Source: Streptomyces sp. SAI-127 (GTDB lineage Bacteria; Actinomycetota; Actinomycetes; Streptomycetales; Streptomycetaceae). From it: 64,000 nucleotides of DNA. The notes beneath the pieces are model-generated. The model was not told where the DNA came from. It did not search any database and saw nothing but the letters and a program-made list of their open reading frames with translations. This document shows positions 49,116 through 57,660 of the stretch, piece by piece. The position numbers and the translations under genes were made by a program. Numbering within the stretch: the stretch's first letter is position 1; each line of letters opens with the position of its first letter. The stretch covers positions 3,596,001-3,660,000 of the forward strand of contig NZ_JARXYJ010000001.1 in the NCBI RefSeq assembly GCF_029894425.1, written 5' to 3'.

Positions 49116-50174
49116 TCAGGCGAGCCCGAGACGCTCGGCCGCCGTGGCCGCGTCGACCGGGACGGTGACCGGCTGCGGGGCGCCCGCGACGGCCCAGTCG
49201 GGGTCCTTGAGGCCGTTGCCGGTGACCGTGCACACGATCCGCTGGCCCGGGTCGACCTTGCCCTGCTCGGCGGCCTTCAGCAGACCGGCCACGGACGCGG
49301 CGGAGGCGGGCTCCACGAAGACGCCCTCCTGAGCGGCCAACAGCCGGTAGGCGCGCAGGATCTCACGGTCCGTCACCTCGTCGATGAATCCGCCGGACTC
49401 CTCCTTCGCCGCGAGGGCGTACTGCCAGGAGGCGGGGTTGCCGATACGGATGGCGGTGGCGATGGTCGAGGGGTCCTTGACGACCTCGCCGCGCACGATC
49501 GGGGCACTGCCGGAGGCCTGGAAGCCCCACATCCGGGGCGTTTTGGCGGCCACCCCGTCGGCGGCGTACTCCTTGTAGCCCTTCCAGTACGCCGTGATGT
49601 TGCCGGCGTTGCCGACCGGGAGGACGTGGATGTCGGGCGCGTCGCCGAGCATGTCGACGATCTCGAAGGCGGCGGTCTTCTGGCCCTCGATGCGCACCGG
49701 GTTGACCGAATTGACCAGCGCCACCGGGTAGTTGTCGCTCAGCGCGCGGGCCAGGGTGAGGCAGTCGTCGAAGTTTCCGTCGACCTGGAGGATCTTCGCG
49801 CCGTGGATGAGCGCCTGGCCCATCTTGCCGAGCGCGATCTTCCCTCGCGGGACGAGTACGGCGGAGACCATGCCCGCGCGTACGGCGTAGGCGGCGGCGC
49901 TCGCCGACGTGTTGCCGGTGGAGGCGCAGATGACCGCCTTCGCGCCCTCCTCCTTGGCCCGCGTGATCGCCATGGTCATACCGCGGTCCTTGAAGGACCC
50001 GGTGGGGTTGGCGCCCTCCACCTTGAGGTGGACCTCGCACCCGGTGCGCTCGGAGAGCACCTGCGCGGGCACGAGGGGCGTGCCGCCCTCGCGGAGCGTC
50101 ACGACCGGCGTGGTGTCGGAGACGGGCAGCCGGTCCCGGTACTCCTCGATGATTCCGCGCCACTGGTGGGTCAT
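49116..50174 (-). CDS. thrC: Threonine synthase
   Basis: The 352-residue PLP enzyme converts phosphohomoserine to threonine. The PLP lysine lies in [15 protein letters not shown], and [18 protein letters not shown] and [18 protein letters not shown] bind the phosphate and pyridine ring. The start ATG at 50174 lies 6 bp after the hom stop, so hom and thrC form an operon. Confidence 0.96.
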   Translation of the reverse strand: MTHQWRGIIEEYRDRLPVSDTTPVVTLREGGTPLVPAQVLSERTGCEVHLKVEGANPTGSFKDRGMTMAITRAKEEGAKAVICASTGNTSASAAAYAVRAGMVSAVLVPRGKIALGKMGQALIHGAKILQVDGNFDDCLTLARALSDNYPVALVNSVNPVRIEGQKTAAFEIVDMLGDAPDIHVLPVGNAGNITAYWKGYKEYAADGVAAKTPRMWGFQASGSAPIVRGEVVKDPSTIATAIRIGNPASWQYALAAKEESGGFIDEVTDREILRAYRLLAAQEGVFVEPASAASVAGLLKAAEQGKVDPGQRIVCTVTGNGLKDPDWAVAGAPQPVTVPVDAATAAERLGLA

Positions 50175-50180
50175 TGCTCG

Positions 50181-51473
50181 TTACTCTCCTTCAACCCGCA
50201 TGATGCTGGCGACACCCCGCACGGTGTCGAGCTTGCGCAACGCCTCGACGGTCCCGCCCAGGGCGGCGTCGGACGCACGGTGCGTGACGACGACGAGAGA
50301 TGCCTCGCCGTCCTTCCCCTGCTGCCGAACGGTATCGATGGACACCCCGTGCTCGGCGAACACGGTCGCGACCTGGGCGAGAACACCCGGTTTGTCCGCC
50401 ACGTCGAGGCTGATGTGGTAGCGCGTGACGACCTCGCCCATGCCCGAGACGGGGAGGGCCGTGTACGCGGACTCACCCGGTCCGGTCGTGCCGCTGAGCC
50501 GGTTGCGGCAGACGGCGACGAGGTCACCGAGGACGGCGGAGGCGGTGGGGGCGCCGCCCGCGCCCGGGCCGTAGAACATCAGCTGGCCGGAGGCGTCGGA
50601 CTCGACGAACACGGCGTTGTACGCGCCGCGCACGGAGGCCAGCGGGTGGCTCAGCGGGATCATCGCGGGGTGGACGCGCGCGGTGACGGACTGCCCGTCC
50701 TCGGCGCGCTCACAGATGGCGAGCAGCTTGATGGTGCAGCCCATGTTCCTCGCGGAGGCGAAGTCGGCCGCGGTGACCTCGGTCATGCCCTCGCGGTAGA
50801 CGTCGTCGAGACGCACGCGCGTGTGAAAGGCGATTCCGGCGAGGATGGCGGCCTTGGCGGCGGCGTCGAACCCCTCGACGTCGGCGGTCGGGTCGGCTTC
50901 CGCGTACCCGAGCGCCGTGGCCTCGTCGAGGGCCTCCTGATAGCCGGCCCCCGTGGAGTCCATCTTGTCGAGGATGAAGTTGGTCGTTCCGTTGACGATG
51001 CCGAGCACCCGGTTCACCTTGTCGCCGGCGAGGGACTCGCGCAGCGGACGGATCAGCGGGATGGCACCGGCGACGGCGGCCTCGTAGTAGAGGTCCTTGC
51101 CGTGCTGTCCGGCCGCCGCGTGGAGGGCGGCGCCGTCCTGGGCGAGGAGCGCCTTGTTGGCGGAGACGACGGAGGCGCCGTGCTCGAAGGCGGTGGTGAT
51201 GAGGGTGCGGGCGGGCTCGATGCCGCCGATGACCTCGACCACGACGTCGATGTCCCCGCGTTTGACGAGGGCGGTGGCGTCGGTGGTGACGAGTTCCTGC
51301 GGAATGCCCTCACGGAGCTTGGAGGGCCGCCGTACCGCGACCCCCGCGAGCTCGACGGGGGCCCCGATCCGGGCGGCGAGGTCGTCGGCGTGCGTCGTCA
51401 TGATGCGCGCCACTTCTGAGCCGACCACTCCACAGCCCAGCAGCGCCACCTTCAGCGGACGCGTACGCATCAT
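50181..51473 (-). CDS. hom: Homoserine dehydrogenase
   Basis: The 430-residue enzyme reduces aspartate semialdehyde to homoserine. It has the NAD(P) motif ALLGCGVVGSEVAR, the catalytic-domain segments NKALLAQDG and ILDKMDSTG, and a C-terminal ACT domain (YHISLDVADKPGVLAQVATV) for threonine feedback. Two ATGs (51473, 51470) follow GAGGT; the first is used. A palindrome CCGGACG/CGTCCGG lies in its leader at 51521-51549. Confidence 0.96.
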   Translation of the reverse strand: MMRTRPLKVALLGCGVVGSEVARIMTTHADDLAARIGAPVELAGVAVRRPSKLREGIPQELVTTDATALVKRGDIDVVVEVIGGIEPARTLITTAFEHGASVVSANKALLAQDGAALHAAAGQHGKDLYYEAAVAGAIPLIRPLRESLAGDKVNRVLGIVNGTTNFILDKMDSTGAGYQEALDEATALGYAEADPTADVEGFDAAAKAAILAGIAFHTRVRLDDVYREGMTEVTAADFASARNMGCTIKLLAICERAEDGQSVTARVHPAMIPLSHPLASVRGAYNAVFVESDASGQLMFYGPGAGGAPTASAVLGDLVAVCRNRLSGTTGPGESAYTALPVSGMGEVVTRYHISLDVADKPGVLAQVATVFAEHGVSIDTVRQQGKDGEASLVVVTHRASDAALGGTVEALRKLDTVRGVASIMRVEGE

Positions 51474-51643
51474 CCGACCTCGTTTCCTCATACCGTCTAC
51501 GGTGGGACCAGTCTCACTCACCGGACGGGAGTTTCTGCCCCTCGTCCGGATTATGAGACATCTATTTCATTTGTACGGGGGCCGAAGACCGTAGATCTTC
51601 CTTCCCCCCTTTTCCTTCTCCGCTTTCCTTCTCCGCTTTCCGG

Positions 51644-53035
51644 TCATCCGACGTCGAGCCGCAGAAGGTCCTCCTCCGTCTCACGGCGGACGATGACCCG
51701 GGACTCGCCCTCGTGGACGGAGACGACCGGCGGACGCAGCACGTGGTTGTAATTGCTCGCCATGGAACGGCAGTAGGCGCCCGTCGCCGGTACGGCGATG
51801 AGGTCACCCGGTGCCAGGTCGGCCGGCAGGAACGCGTCCTTGACCACGATGTCCCCGCTCTCGCAGTGCTTGCCGACGACGCGGGCGAGCATGGGCTCGG
51901 CGTCACTGGTCCTGGACACGAGAGCGACGGTGTACTCGGCGTCGTACAGCGCGGTGCGGATGTTGTCGGACATGCCGCCGTCGACGGAGACGTAGGTGCG
52001 CAGCCCGTCGAGGGGCTTGATGGTGCCGACCTCGTAGAGCGTGAAGGCGGTGGGGCCGACGATGGCGCGCCCGGGCTCGACGGAGATCCTCGGGGTCCGC
52101 AGCTTGGCGGCCTCGCACTCCCTCGTGACGATCTCGGTCAGCGCCTTGGCGATCTCGTGCGGCTCGCTGGGGTCGTCGTCGCTGGTGTAGGCGATGCCGA
52201 GGCCACCACCGAGGTCGATCTCCGGGAGCTCGACGCCGTGCTCGTCACGGACGTCCTTGAGCAGCCCGACCACACGATGTGCCGCGACCTCGAAGCCGGA
52301 CATGTCGAAGATCTGCGACCCGATGTGGGAGTGGATCCCGATGAGCTCGAGACCGTCGAGCTTCAGCGCCCGCCGCACGGCCTCGGCGGCCTGTCCGCCG
52401 GCGAGCGGAATGCCGAACTTCTGGTCCTCGTGGGCGGTGGCGATGAACTCGTGGGTGTGGGCCTCGACGCCGACGGTGATACGGATCTGGACCCTTTGTC
52501 GCTTCCCGAGGCTCTGGGCGATGTGGGCGACGCGGACGATCTCCTGGAAGGAATCGAGGACGATGCGCCCGACGCCTTCGGTGATCGCGCGGCGGATCTC
52601 CTCGGTGGACTTGTTGTTGCCGTGGAAGGCGATGCGGTCGGCGGGCATGCCCGCGGAGAGGGCGGTGGTGAGCTCGCCGCCGGAGCAGACGTCGAGGTTG
52701 AGCCCCTCTTCGTGCAGCCAGCGCACGACGGCCCGGGAGAGGAACGCCTTGCCGGCGTAGAAGACGTCGGCATCGGCCCCGAAGGCACCGCGCCAGGCGC
52801 GCGCCCGGGCCCGGAAGTCGGCCTCGTCGACGACGTAGGCGGGGGTGCCGTGCTCCTCGGCGAGGGTCTTGACGTCGATGCCGCCGACGGTGACGACGCC
52901 GTCCTCGTCACGGCCGACCGTCTGGGCCCAGACCTTGGGGTCGAGGGTGTTGAGATCGGCGGGCGGGGCGGAGTAGTGGCCCTCGGGAAGGACGTCGGCG
53001 TGCCGGGGCCCGGCGGGATGTGCGGAACGGCTCAT
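51644..53035 (-). CDS. lysA: Diaminopimelate decarboxylase
   Basis: The 463-residue PLP enzyme makes lysine from meso-diaminopimelate. The PLP lysine is in DVFYAGKAFLS, and GIHSHIGSQIFD, EPGRAIVGP, CESGDIVVKD and GAYCRSMASNYN are family landmarks. ATG at 53035 begins MSRSAHPAGPRHADV. The gene lies 16 bp after nrtL and 170 bp before hom, so nrtL-lysA are probably co-transcribed. Two 14-bp tandem repeats (CCTTCTCCGCTTTC) lie just past its stop. Confidence 0.96.
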   Translation of the reverse strand: MSRSAHPAGPRHADVLPEGHYSAPPADLNTLDPKVWAQTVGRDEDGVVTVGGIDVKTLAEEHGTPAYVVDEADFRARARAWRGAFGADADVFYAGKAFLSRAVVRWLHEEGLNLDVCSGGELTTALSAGMPADRIAFHGNNKSTEEIRRAITEGVGRIVLDSFQEIVRVAHIAQSLGKRQRVQIRITVGVEAHTHEFIATAHEDQKFGIPLAGGQAAEAVRRALKLDGLELIGIHSHIGSQIFDMSGFEVAAHRVVGLLKDVRDEHGVELPEIDLGGGLGIAYTSDDDPSEPHEIAKALTEIVTRECEAAKLRTPRISVEPGRAIVGPTAFTLYEVGTIKPLDGLRTYVSVDGGMSDNIRTALYDAEYTVALVSRTSDAEPMLARVVGKHCESGDIVVKDAFLPADLAPGDLIAVPATGAYCRSMASNYNHVLRPPVVSVHEGESRVIVRRETEEDLLRLDVG

Positions 53036-53051
53036 CTTCTTGACTGGCTCT

Positions 53052-54227
53052 CTAGAGGTGTTCGGGTGCGTCGATGCCGAGCAGGGACAGGCCACCGGCC
53101 AGCACCGCCCCGGCGGCTTCGGCGAGCGCGAGCCGGGCACGGTGGGCGGCCGAGGGTTTCTCCGCACCACGAGGAAGGACGGCGGCGAGAAAGGGGAGCG
53201 CGGCATCGGCGACGGTGACGAGGTGCCGGGCCAGGCGGTCGGGGGCGTGGTCCACGGCGGCCGCCTGGAGGATGCGGGGGTGATCGGCGAGGGCGTGCCG
53301 CAGGGCGGTCGTGTCGTGTGTGTCTTGTACGACGGTTTCCGGTACGGCGGTCTCCGGTACGACGGTTTCCGGTCCGGCGGTCGGCTGTACGGCTGCGTCT
53401 GTGCCCGGTAGGCCCGGTAGGCCCTGTGGGCCCTGTGGGCGCAGGTCCGTGTCCCCGGGCTCGGCGTGGAAGCCCAGGTCGGCGGCGTTGCGGGTGAGCG
53501 CCCGGGTGCGGGCGTGGGCGTAACGGACGCGGAAGAGAGGGTTGCTCTCGCGCTGGACCAGGTGGTCGGCGGTGATGCGGGGCCGGTCGTGGAGGGCGGG
53601 GTGGAGCAGGGCCCAGCGGGCGGCGTCCCGGCCGAGGGGGGTGGGATCGGCGGGGGCCGCCGGCACGGGGCGCACGTTGACGTCGAGGGGAGCGGGGGCG
53701 TCGGGGGTGCCGTACGCGTCGATGTCGACGCCGAGGATGTCGGCCCACTCGGCCTCGGGCCTGCCGGCACAGCTGGTGCGGACGAGGGCGCCCTGGGAGC
53801 GGAGGACGCGGGCCACGGCGTCCATGACGACGACGGCGCGGACCTCGTGGGGGGCGTGCAGCTGCACGAGCCGGCCGGTGGGCCGGTCGGCGTGACCGTA
53901 CCGGTGACCGCAGAGCAGGATCTCCCGTACGAGGGCCGTCTCGGTCCCCCGCAGGCTGATGTTGAGGAACCCGGGCCCGGTGACGACGACGTCGCTGATG
54001 CCGTCCGTGCGGACAAGGCGCTCCCGGAGGATCTCGGCGACCCGTAGCGGCGGCTGGCCGGCGGGCCGGGCGAGCTGGAGGGCGACGTTGGTGGCGTAGT
54101 CACCACAGCCTCCGGGCCCCGGGGGCGTGACGCTGGTCCTCCCCGGCACGGCCACGTCCAGCTCCCCGTCGTCGACAGCACGACGCACCGCGCGCAGCAC
54201 GGTACGGGAGAGCTCGACGGGGGTCAC
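53052..54227 (-). CDS. nrtL: ArgS-related anticodon-binding protein NrtL
   Basis: The 391-residue protein resembles arginyl-tRNA synthetase at both ends: an N-terminal domain (NVALQLARPAGQPPLRVAEI) and a C-terminal DALR anticodon-binding domain (LRHALADHPRILQAAAVDHA). The catalytic core is strongly reduced: where ArgRS has the HIGH-type motif, this has QLHAPHEVRAVVVMDAVAR, and I see no KMSK loop. It is unlikely to charge tRNA. A variable segment with 15-bp repeats (ETVVPETAVPETVV) lies near residue 300. GTG at 54227 follows TACGCT by 6 nt, suggesting a leaderless mRNA. Function unknown. Confidence 0.85.
   Translation of the reverse strand: MTPVELSRTVLRAVRRAVDDGELDVAVPGRTSVTPPGPGGCGDYATNVALQLARPAGQPPLRVAEILRERLVRTDGISDVVVTGPGFLNISLRGTETALVREILLCGHRYGHADRPTGRLVQLHAPHEVRAVVVMDAVARVLRSQGALVRTSCAGRPEAEWADILGVDIDAYGTPDAPAPLDVNVRPVPAAPADPTPLGRDAARWALLHPALHDRPRITADHLVQRESNPLFRVRYAHARTRALTRNAADLGFHAEPGDTDLRPQGPQGLPGLPGTDAAVQPTAGPETVVPETAVPETVVQDTHDTTALRHALADHPRILQAAAVDHAPDRLARHLVTVADAALPFLAAVLPRGAEKPSAAHRARLALAEAAGAVLAGGLSLLGIDAPEHL
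53328..53440. repeat. Short tandem repeats inside nrtL
   Basis: About three 15-bp units of the form GTACGACGGTTTCCG (53328 to about 53379) and then 9-bp units (CGGTAGGCC and CCCTGTGGG, two each, 53405-53440) encode Pro/Glu/Val and Gly/Pro/Leu repeats. They keep the frame, so length variation between strains would be tolerated. Confidence 0.65.
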
Positions 54228-54362
54228 GGGACAAGCGTATGGGAGGAGGGGGGTGGGAGGGCGAGCGGGTTTGGGCGGGGGTCCGGGATGTGGACGGTCG
54301 CCGGGGGCGGGGCCGTGGAGCACTGGAGACGTCGGTGTCTCTGGGGAGCGCCGTCGCGATGA

Positions 54363-54839
54363 TCAGCCGCCGGCGCGACCGGCCCGCTCGGTCTCTCCGC
54401 CCCCGAGAACACCCCCGACCAGACGACCGTCCCCGACGCCGGCACCGGGCACCCGCCCTTGCGTGCTCTGCTCGATCAACTGCCGTACGAGCCGCACGAG
54501 TTCGGCGGGCTCGAAGGGCTTGGAGAGGAAGGCGTCGACGCCGGCGTCGAGACCGCTGTCGACCTCGTGCTGCGTACAGGCACTGACGATGGCGAGGGGA
54601 AGGTGAGCCGTCCGGGGGTCGGAACGCAGCCGCGCGGCGGTCCGCAGCCCGTCCAGCCGGGGCATGACCACATCGAGGGTCACGACATCGGGCTGCACCT
54701 GATGAACGACATCCAGACACTCGACACCATCGGCCGCGGTCACGACCTCGAGACCCTCCAGCTCGAGATTGACCCTGATCAACTGCCGGATGACCTTGTT
54801 GTCGTCCACAACAAGCACCCGACCCGACGCGCCTGGCAC
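54363..54839 (-). CDS. Stand-alone receiver-domain response regulator
   Basis: The 158-residue protein is one receiver domain: D12/D13 (VLVVDDNK), phosphorylation site D56 (VVTLDVVMPRLDG) and K107 (FLSKPFEP). The C-terminus is a Gly/Arg-rich tail with no DNA-binding domain. It may act by protein contact. GTG at 54839 follows TACTCT by 6 nt, suggesting a leaderless mRNA. No kinase gene is adjacent. It lies between nrtL and tRNA-Arg, as in S. coelicolor as I recall. Confidence 0.85.
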   Translation of the reverse strand: MPGASGRVLVVDDNKVIRQLIRVNLELEGLEVVTAADGVECLDVVHQVQPDVVTLDVVMPRLDGLRTAARLRSDPRTAHLPLAIVSACTQHEVDSGLDAGVDAFLSKPFEPAELVRLVRQLIEQSTQGRVPGAGVGDGRLVGGVLGGGETERAGRAGG

Positions 54840-54937
54840 AACTCGAGAGTAGGTGCGGACCGGCCACCGCGTCCGGGTTTTCCCCACTTCCACCCGCCCG
54901 GGAACCCACACCCTGGCCGCCGCCACGAAACCCGTTC

Positions 54938-54965
54938 CTGATCACCCCGAGGGAGCTGGTAGTGT
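54938..54965 (+). promoter_or_regulatory. Possible promoter of tRNA-Arg
   Basis: CTGATC (54938-54943) and TAGTGT (54960-54965) are 16 bp apart, which would start transcription about 34 nt before the tRNA. Confidence 0.4.
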
Positions 54966-55005
54966 TCTACCCGTCGCCGCGAGCCACCAACTCAGCGCCC
55001 GACAC

Positions 55006-55077
55006 GCCCCCGTAGCTCAGGGGATAGAGCAACGGCCTCCGGAGCCGTGTGCGCAGGTTCGAATCCTGCCGGGGGCA
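55006..55077 (+). tRNA. tRNA-Arg (anticodon CCG)
   Basis: The 72-nt cloverleaf is complete: acceptor GCCCCCG/CGGGGGC with discriminator A77, D stem GCTC/GAGC, anticodon stem ACGGC/GCCGT with loop CTCCGGA (anticodon CCG at 55039-55041), variable GTGC and T arm GCAGG-TTCGAAT-CCTGC. CCA is not encoded. It reads CGG codons. It is the probable integration site of the element that follows; the 3' part of the gene should be the attL core. Confidence 0.96.
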
Positions 55078-55385
55078 CCCTTTCTGAGGTGCCTGAAGAC
55101 CCCGTGACCAGCAGAGATGCTGAATGCGGGGTCTTCGCGTGTGTGCAGCCGTATGCCGCTCGGAGCGGGCGTATGTCGGGGTCTGTGGACGAGGCGTGGA
55201 CGGGATCTTGGAGCATTCCCGCACGTGATGAGGCTCCTCGGGGTCAAGTAGACCTGCTCCTCGTTACCGTCGTCCCCGTCTTGGAGCATGTGTCGGGTGG
55301 GAAGCATGAGCATGGCTGAGGGAGGCTGCCATGCCGGCTTCAATCGCCGCCCACCGGCAGACCGATAGACGAGTTGGGGAATCTC
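55078..55385. other. Gene-free stretch after tRNA-Arg
   Basis: These 308 bases contain the tRNA terminator at the start. The remainder holds no convincing gene on either strand. It lies at the junction end of the integrated element, so integrase arm-type binding sites would be expected here, but I could not identify them by eye. Confidence 0.4.
55095..55136 (+). terminator. Terminator downstream of tRNA-Arg
   Basis: GAAGACCCCG (55095-55104) pairs with CGGGGTCTTC (55127-55136); a smaller hairpin AGCA/TGCT lies in the loop. Confidence 0.75.
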
Positions 55386-56030
55386 GTGGATGTGACCACG
55401 CTTGCCGTTGCGCTCATCAGCGTCGGAGGGACGCTGGGCGGAACTCTGGGTGGAGCAGTGCTGAGCCAGCGCGCCAGCCGGGCCGAAGCGGTGGAGCAGA
55501 ACCAGCGTGCCGACCGTGAACGGGAGCAGGAGCGCAATGATCAAGCACAGCAGGCCAAGCGCGATCTCTACGCCCATCTGAACACCACGGCTCGCGCTTA
55601 CCGGATCGCAGCCCAAGACGCCGTCCACGCAGCCGAACGCGGTGAAAGCATCGACCCGGCACTCCTCGACGCCGCCAAGGAGGCCTGGGCCGACCAATAC
55701 TCCCAGGCACAGATGGCACTGCCGACGGATGTTCTGCAGGTGGCCTCGACGCTCAACAGGTCGCTCGGAATCGGGTACTCAGTCGTCAAACAGTTGCCGA
55801 GCAGCCCCGATCTCGACGGGGCGTACCAGCGAGCGAAGACATGGTTCAACGGCCCGCTGTCCGATGGCGTGTATCTGCTGCGGGTCACGCTGAGACACGA
55901 CCTCGGCGTCGAGGTCGACCCCCACTTCCAGCAGACCCGCATGCAGATGCTCGCCACGCTCGACACCGCGCGGAACAACCTCGATCAAGTACTGTCCGCA
56001 GAACGAGCCCAGGCCGCCCGACCTGATTGA
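55386..56030 (+). CDS. Hypothetical membrane-anchored coiled-coil protein between att site and integrase
   Basis: The 214-residue protein begins VDVTTLAVALISVGGTLGGT, one Gly-rich membrane helix with outside N-terminus likely, followed by a charged coiled coil (AEAVEQNQRADREREQERND) and a helical cytoplasmic domain. I do not recognise a characterised family. GTG at 55386 has GGGGAA at 4 nt; a TTG at 55374 is in frame. It lies between the tRNA and the integrase on the strand opposite to int, a position typical of accessory cargo. It shares the terminator at 56048-56076 with int. Confidence 0.65.
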   Translation: MDVTTLAVALISVGGTLGGTLGGAVLSQRASRAEAVEQNQRADREREQERNDQAQQAKRDLYAHLNTTARAYRIAAQDAVHAAERGESIDPALLDAAKEAWADQYSQAQMALPTDVLQVASTLNRSLGIGYSVVKQLPSSPDLDGAYQRAKTWFNGPLSDGVYLLRVTLRHDLGVEVDPHFQQTRMQMLATLDTARNNLDQVLSAERAQAARPD

Positions 56031-56047
56031 CGGACAACGCAAACGGC

Positions 56048-56076
56048 GAGGCCCCTGGACAGATGCCAGGGGCCTC
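56048..56076. terminator. Bidirectional terminator between cargo gene and int
   Basis: GAGGCCCCTGG (56048-56058) pairs perfectly with CCAGGGGCCTC (56066-56076), between two convergent genes. Confidence 0.85.
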
Positions 56077-56094
56077 AGACACGTTCGGGTGGTG

Positions 56095-57660
56095 TCACTC
56101 GTACTCACGAAGCAGGTCCTCGATACGCCGGTTGGCTACGTCCTGCCGTCCGTCGAGGCATTTCGCGTAGCGGGTCAGCAGAACCTCAACGCTGTTGCCG
56201 GCACGCTCGGCCACCTCGGTGGGGTCGACACCGGCGTTGAGCCACGTCGATAACGCCGAATGCCGAAGGTCATACGGCCGACTCGCGAGCGGCGAGGCCG
56301 CGACTGCTGGCGGAAGCGCCAGGAGCCGGGCCTCCTGCCACACCCGGTAGTAGGTCGAGGACGGGACGACTGAACCCTTCTCGCTGAAGAAGAGCCGCCC
56401 ATCGTCCGCCGTACCAAAGGTGACCAGGTGCTCGCGGAGCACGGCGACAAGCTGGGGCGGGATAGGCACCCGCCGTACGTCCTCTGTCGGTCGGTTCTTC
56501 AGCCCGCGGTCGTCGTGGGTCTCCCCCGAGTCGGTCCATTGCTTGCCGACCGACGGGCGAGTCCGGTGGAGGAGCGCCGATCCCCAGCCGTGATCAGGGA
56601 GGTACAGGTCAGTTTCGACAAGGCCGACGGCTTCAGCCGGCCGGAGACCGCCGAAGTACATGGTGGCGAACAGACCCACAAGGCGACGGCCACGAGCTCG
56701 CCGGTATCCGCCCACGTAGGAAACGGCCGCCAGGAGATTGCGGGCCTGCTCCGGGTTGGCGACGACGCGGGGATCGACCTGGTTGGACACCTTCGGTTTC
56801 TGCCAGCGGACAGCCGTGATGGGGTTCTCACGAAGCTCCCCCAGGTCGACTGCGTAATTTGCAGCGTTGACGAGCGTCCGCCGCTTACGCCGCACGGTTT
56901 CAGCTGCGGCGGCGGTGCCGTCGAGCCTGATCTTCAGCGAGTCGAGTACTGCACGAGCCGTAGCGGGCTCGGCAAGGTCGGCGAGGGGTCTGGATGCCTT
57001 GGACACCCAGTGAAGAACGTTCCGCACGTCGTCCGGCACTTCGCGGTCGTTGGGCCCCGGGAGCACGAAAGCCCAGTTCCGAAGCGCCTTGCGGATCACC
57101 TCATCCGACGGTCGTCCGGCGCGCTCGTCGAGGAGCTCCACTGTCACGCTGGTGAGCGATTCGTTGATGCCATCCCGCGTGTTGGGGGCGGCATGCGGCC
57201 ACTTCATCGCGAGGTACCTGAGGGCGAAGTCGTACCACGACACAGCCGACTTCTTCTCTTCCATCGAGGCCGGAAGGCCCGACGCCGTGTCGAACTCCTC
57301 GCCGTCGCGCATCGCGCGCATCAGCTTCGTTCGGTAGTGATCGGCGAGTGCCTTGGTACGGAAGGAGTCGGAGAAGACGTTGCCCGCCACCGACCAGCGG
57401 ACTCCGTACGAGGGCGTTTTCGTGTCGCGCTTGCGTACGGCCCACACCTTCACGTCGAGAGACTTCACGCCGCCGCCCTCCAACTGCCTCAGCCACGTGG
57501 TGAAGTCACTCCGCCACACCCGGAGCTCCCCGTTGGGCAGCTTGAACGCGGTCGGCCCGTATCCCAGCTCACGCCAGCGGTAGAACGTCCGGCGAGAAAC
57601 ACCGCCCAGCTCACCCAGGACTTGGCGAACGGTCATCAGCTCGTCGCGACGGTGGTCCAT
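56095..57660 (-). CDS. Site-specific tyrosine integrase with fused excisionase-like HTH domain
   Basis: The 521-residue protein has an N-terminal excisionase-type HTH (residues 9-60, MTVRQVLGELGGVSRRTFYR) and then a complete tyrosine integrase. The recombinase part has GLRPAEAVGL (first Arg), RPYDLRHSALSTWL (box II) and NSVEVLLTRYAKCLDG (Tyr). In related elements xis and int are separate overlapping genes. Here they are in one frame, with an internal GTG at 57468 after GGAGGG that could give Int alone. ATG at 57660 has AGGAG at 7 nt and overlaps rep by 25 bp. A TTA codon lies at 56251-56253 in box II. Confidence 0.93.
   Translation of the reverse strand: MDHRRDELMTVRQVLGELGGVSRRTFYRWRELGYGPTAFKLPNGELRVWRSDFTTWLRQLEGGGVKSLDVKVWAVRKRDTKTPSYGVRWSVAGNVFSDSFRTKALADHYRTKLMRAMRDGEEFDTASGLPASMEEKKSAVSWYDFALRYLAMKWPHAAPNTRDGINESLTSVTVELLDERAGRPSDEVIRKALRNWAFVLPGPNDREVPDDVRNVLHWVSKASRPLADLAEPATARAVLDSLKIRLDGTAAAAETVRRKRRTLVNAANYAVDLGELRENPITAVRWQKPKVSNQVDPRVVANPEQARNLLAAVSYVGGYRRARGRRLVGLFATMYFGGLRPAEAVGLVETDLYLPDHGWGSALLHRTRPSVGKQWTDSGETHDDRGLKNRPTEDVRRVPIPPQLVAVLREHLVTFGTADDGRLFFSEKGSVVPSSTYYRVWQEARLLALPPAVAASPLASRPYDLRHSALSTWLNAGVDPTEVAERAGNSVEVLLTRYAKCLDGRQDVANRRIEDLLREYE

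Noticed and set aside
53328..53440. CRISPR-like array
   Set aside because: Units are 9-15 bp, contiguous and coding, with no spacers and no cas genes.
55137..55385. Small gene overlapping the tRNA flank on the minus strand
   Set aside because: The frame crosses the tRNA and terminator antisense and has no ribosome site or conserved-looking sequence.
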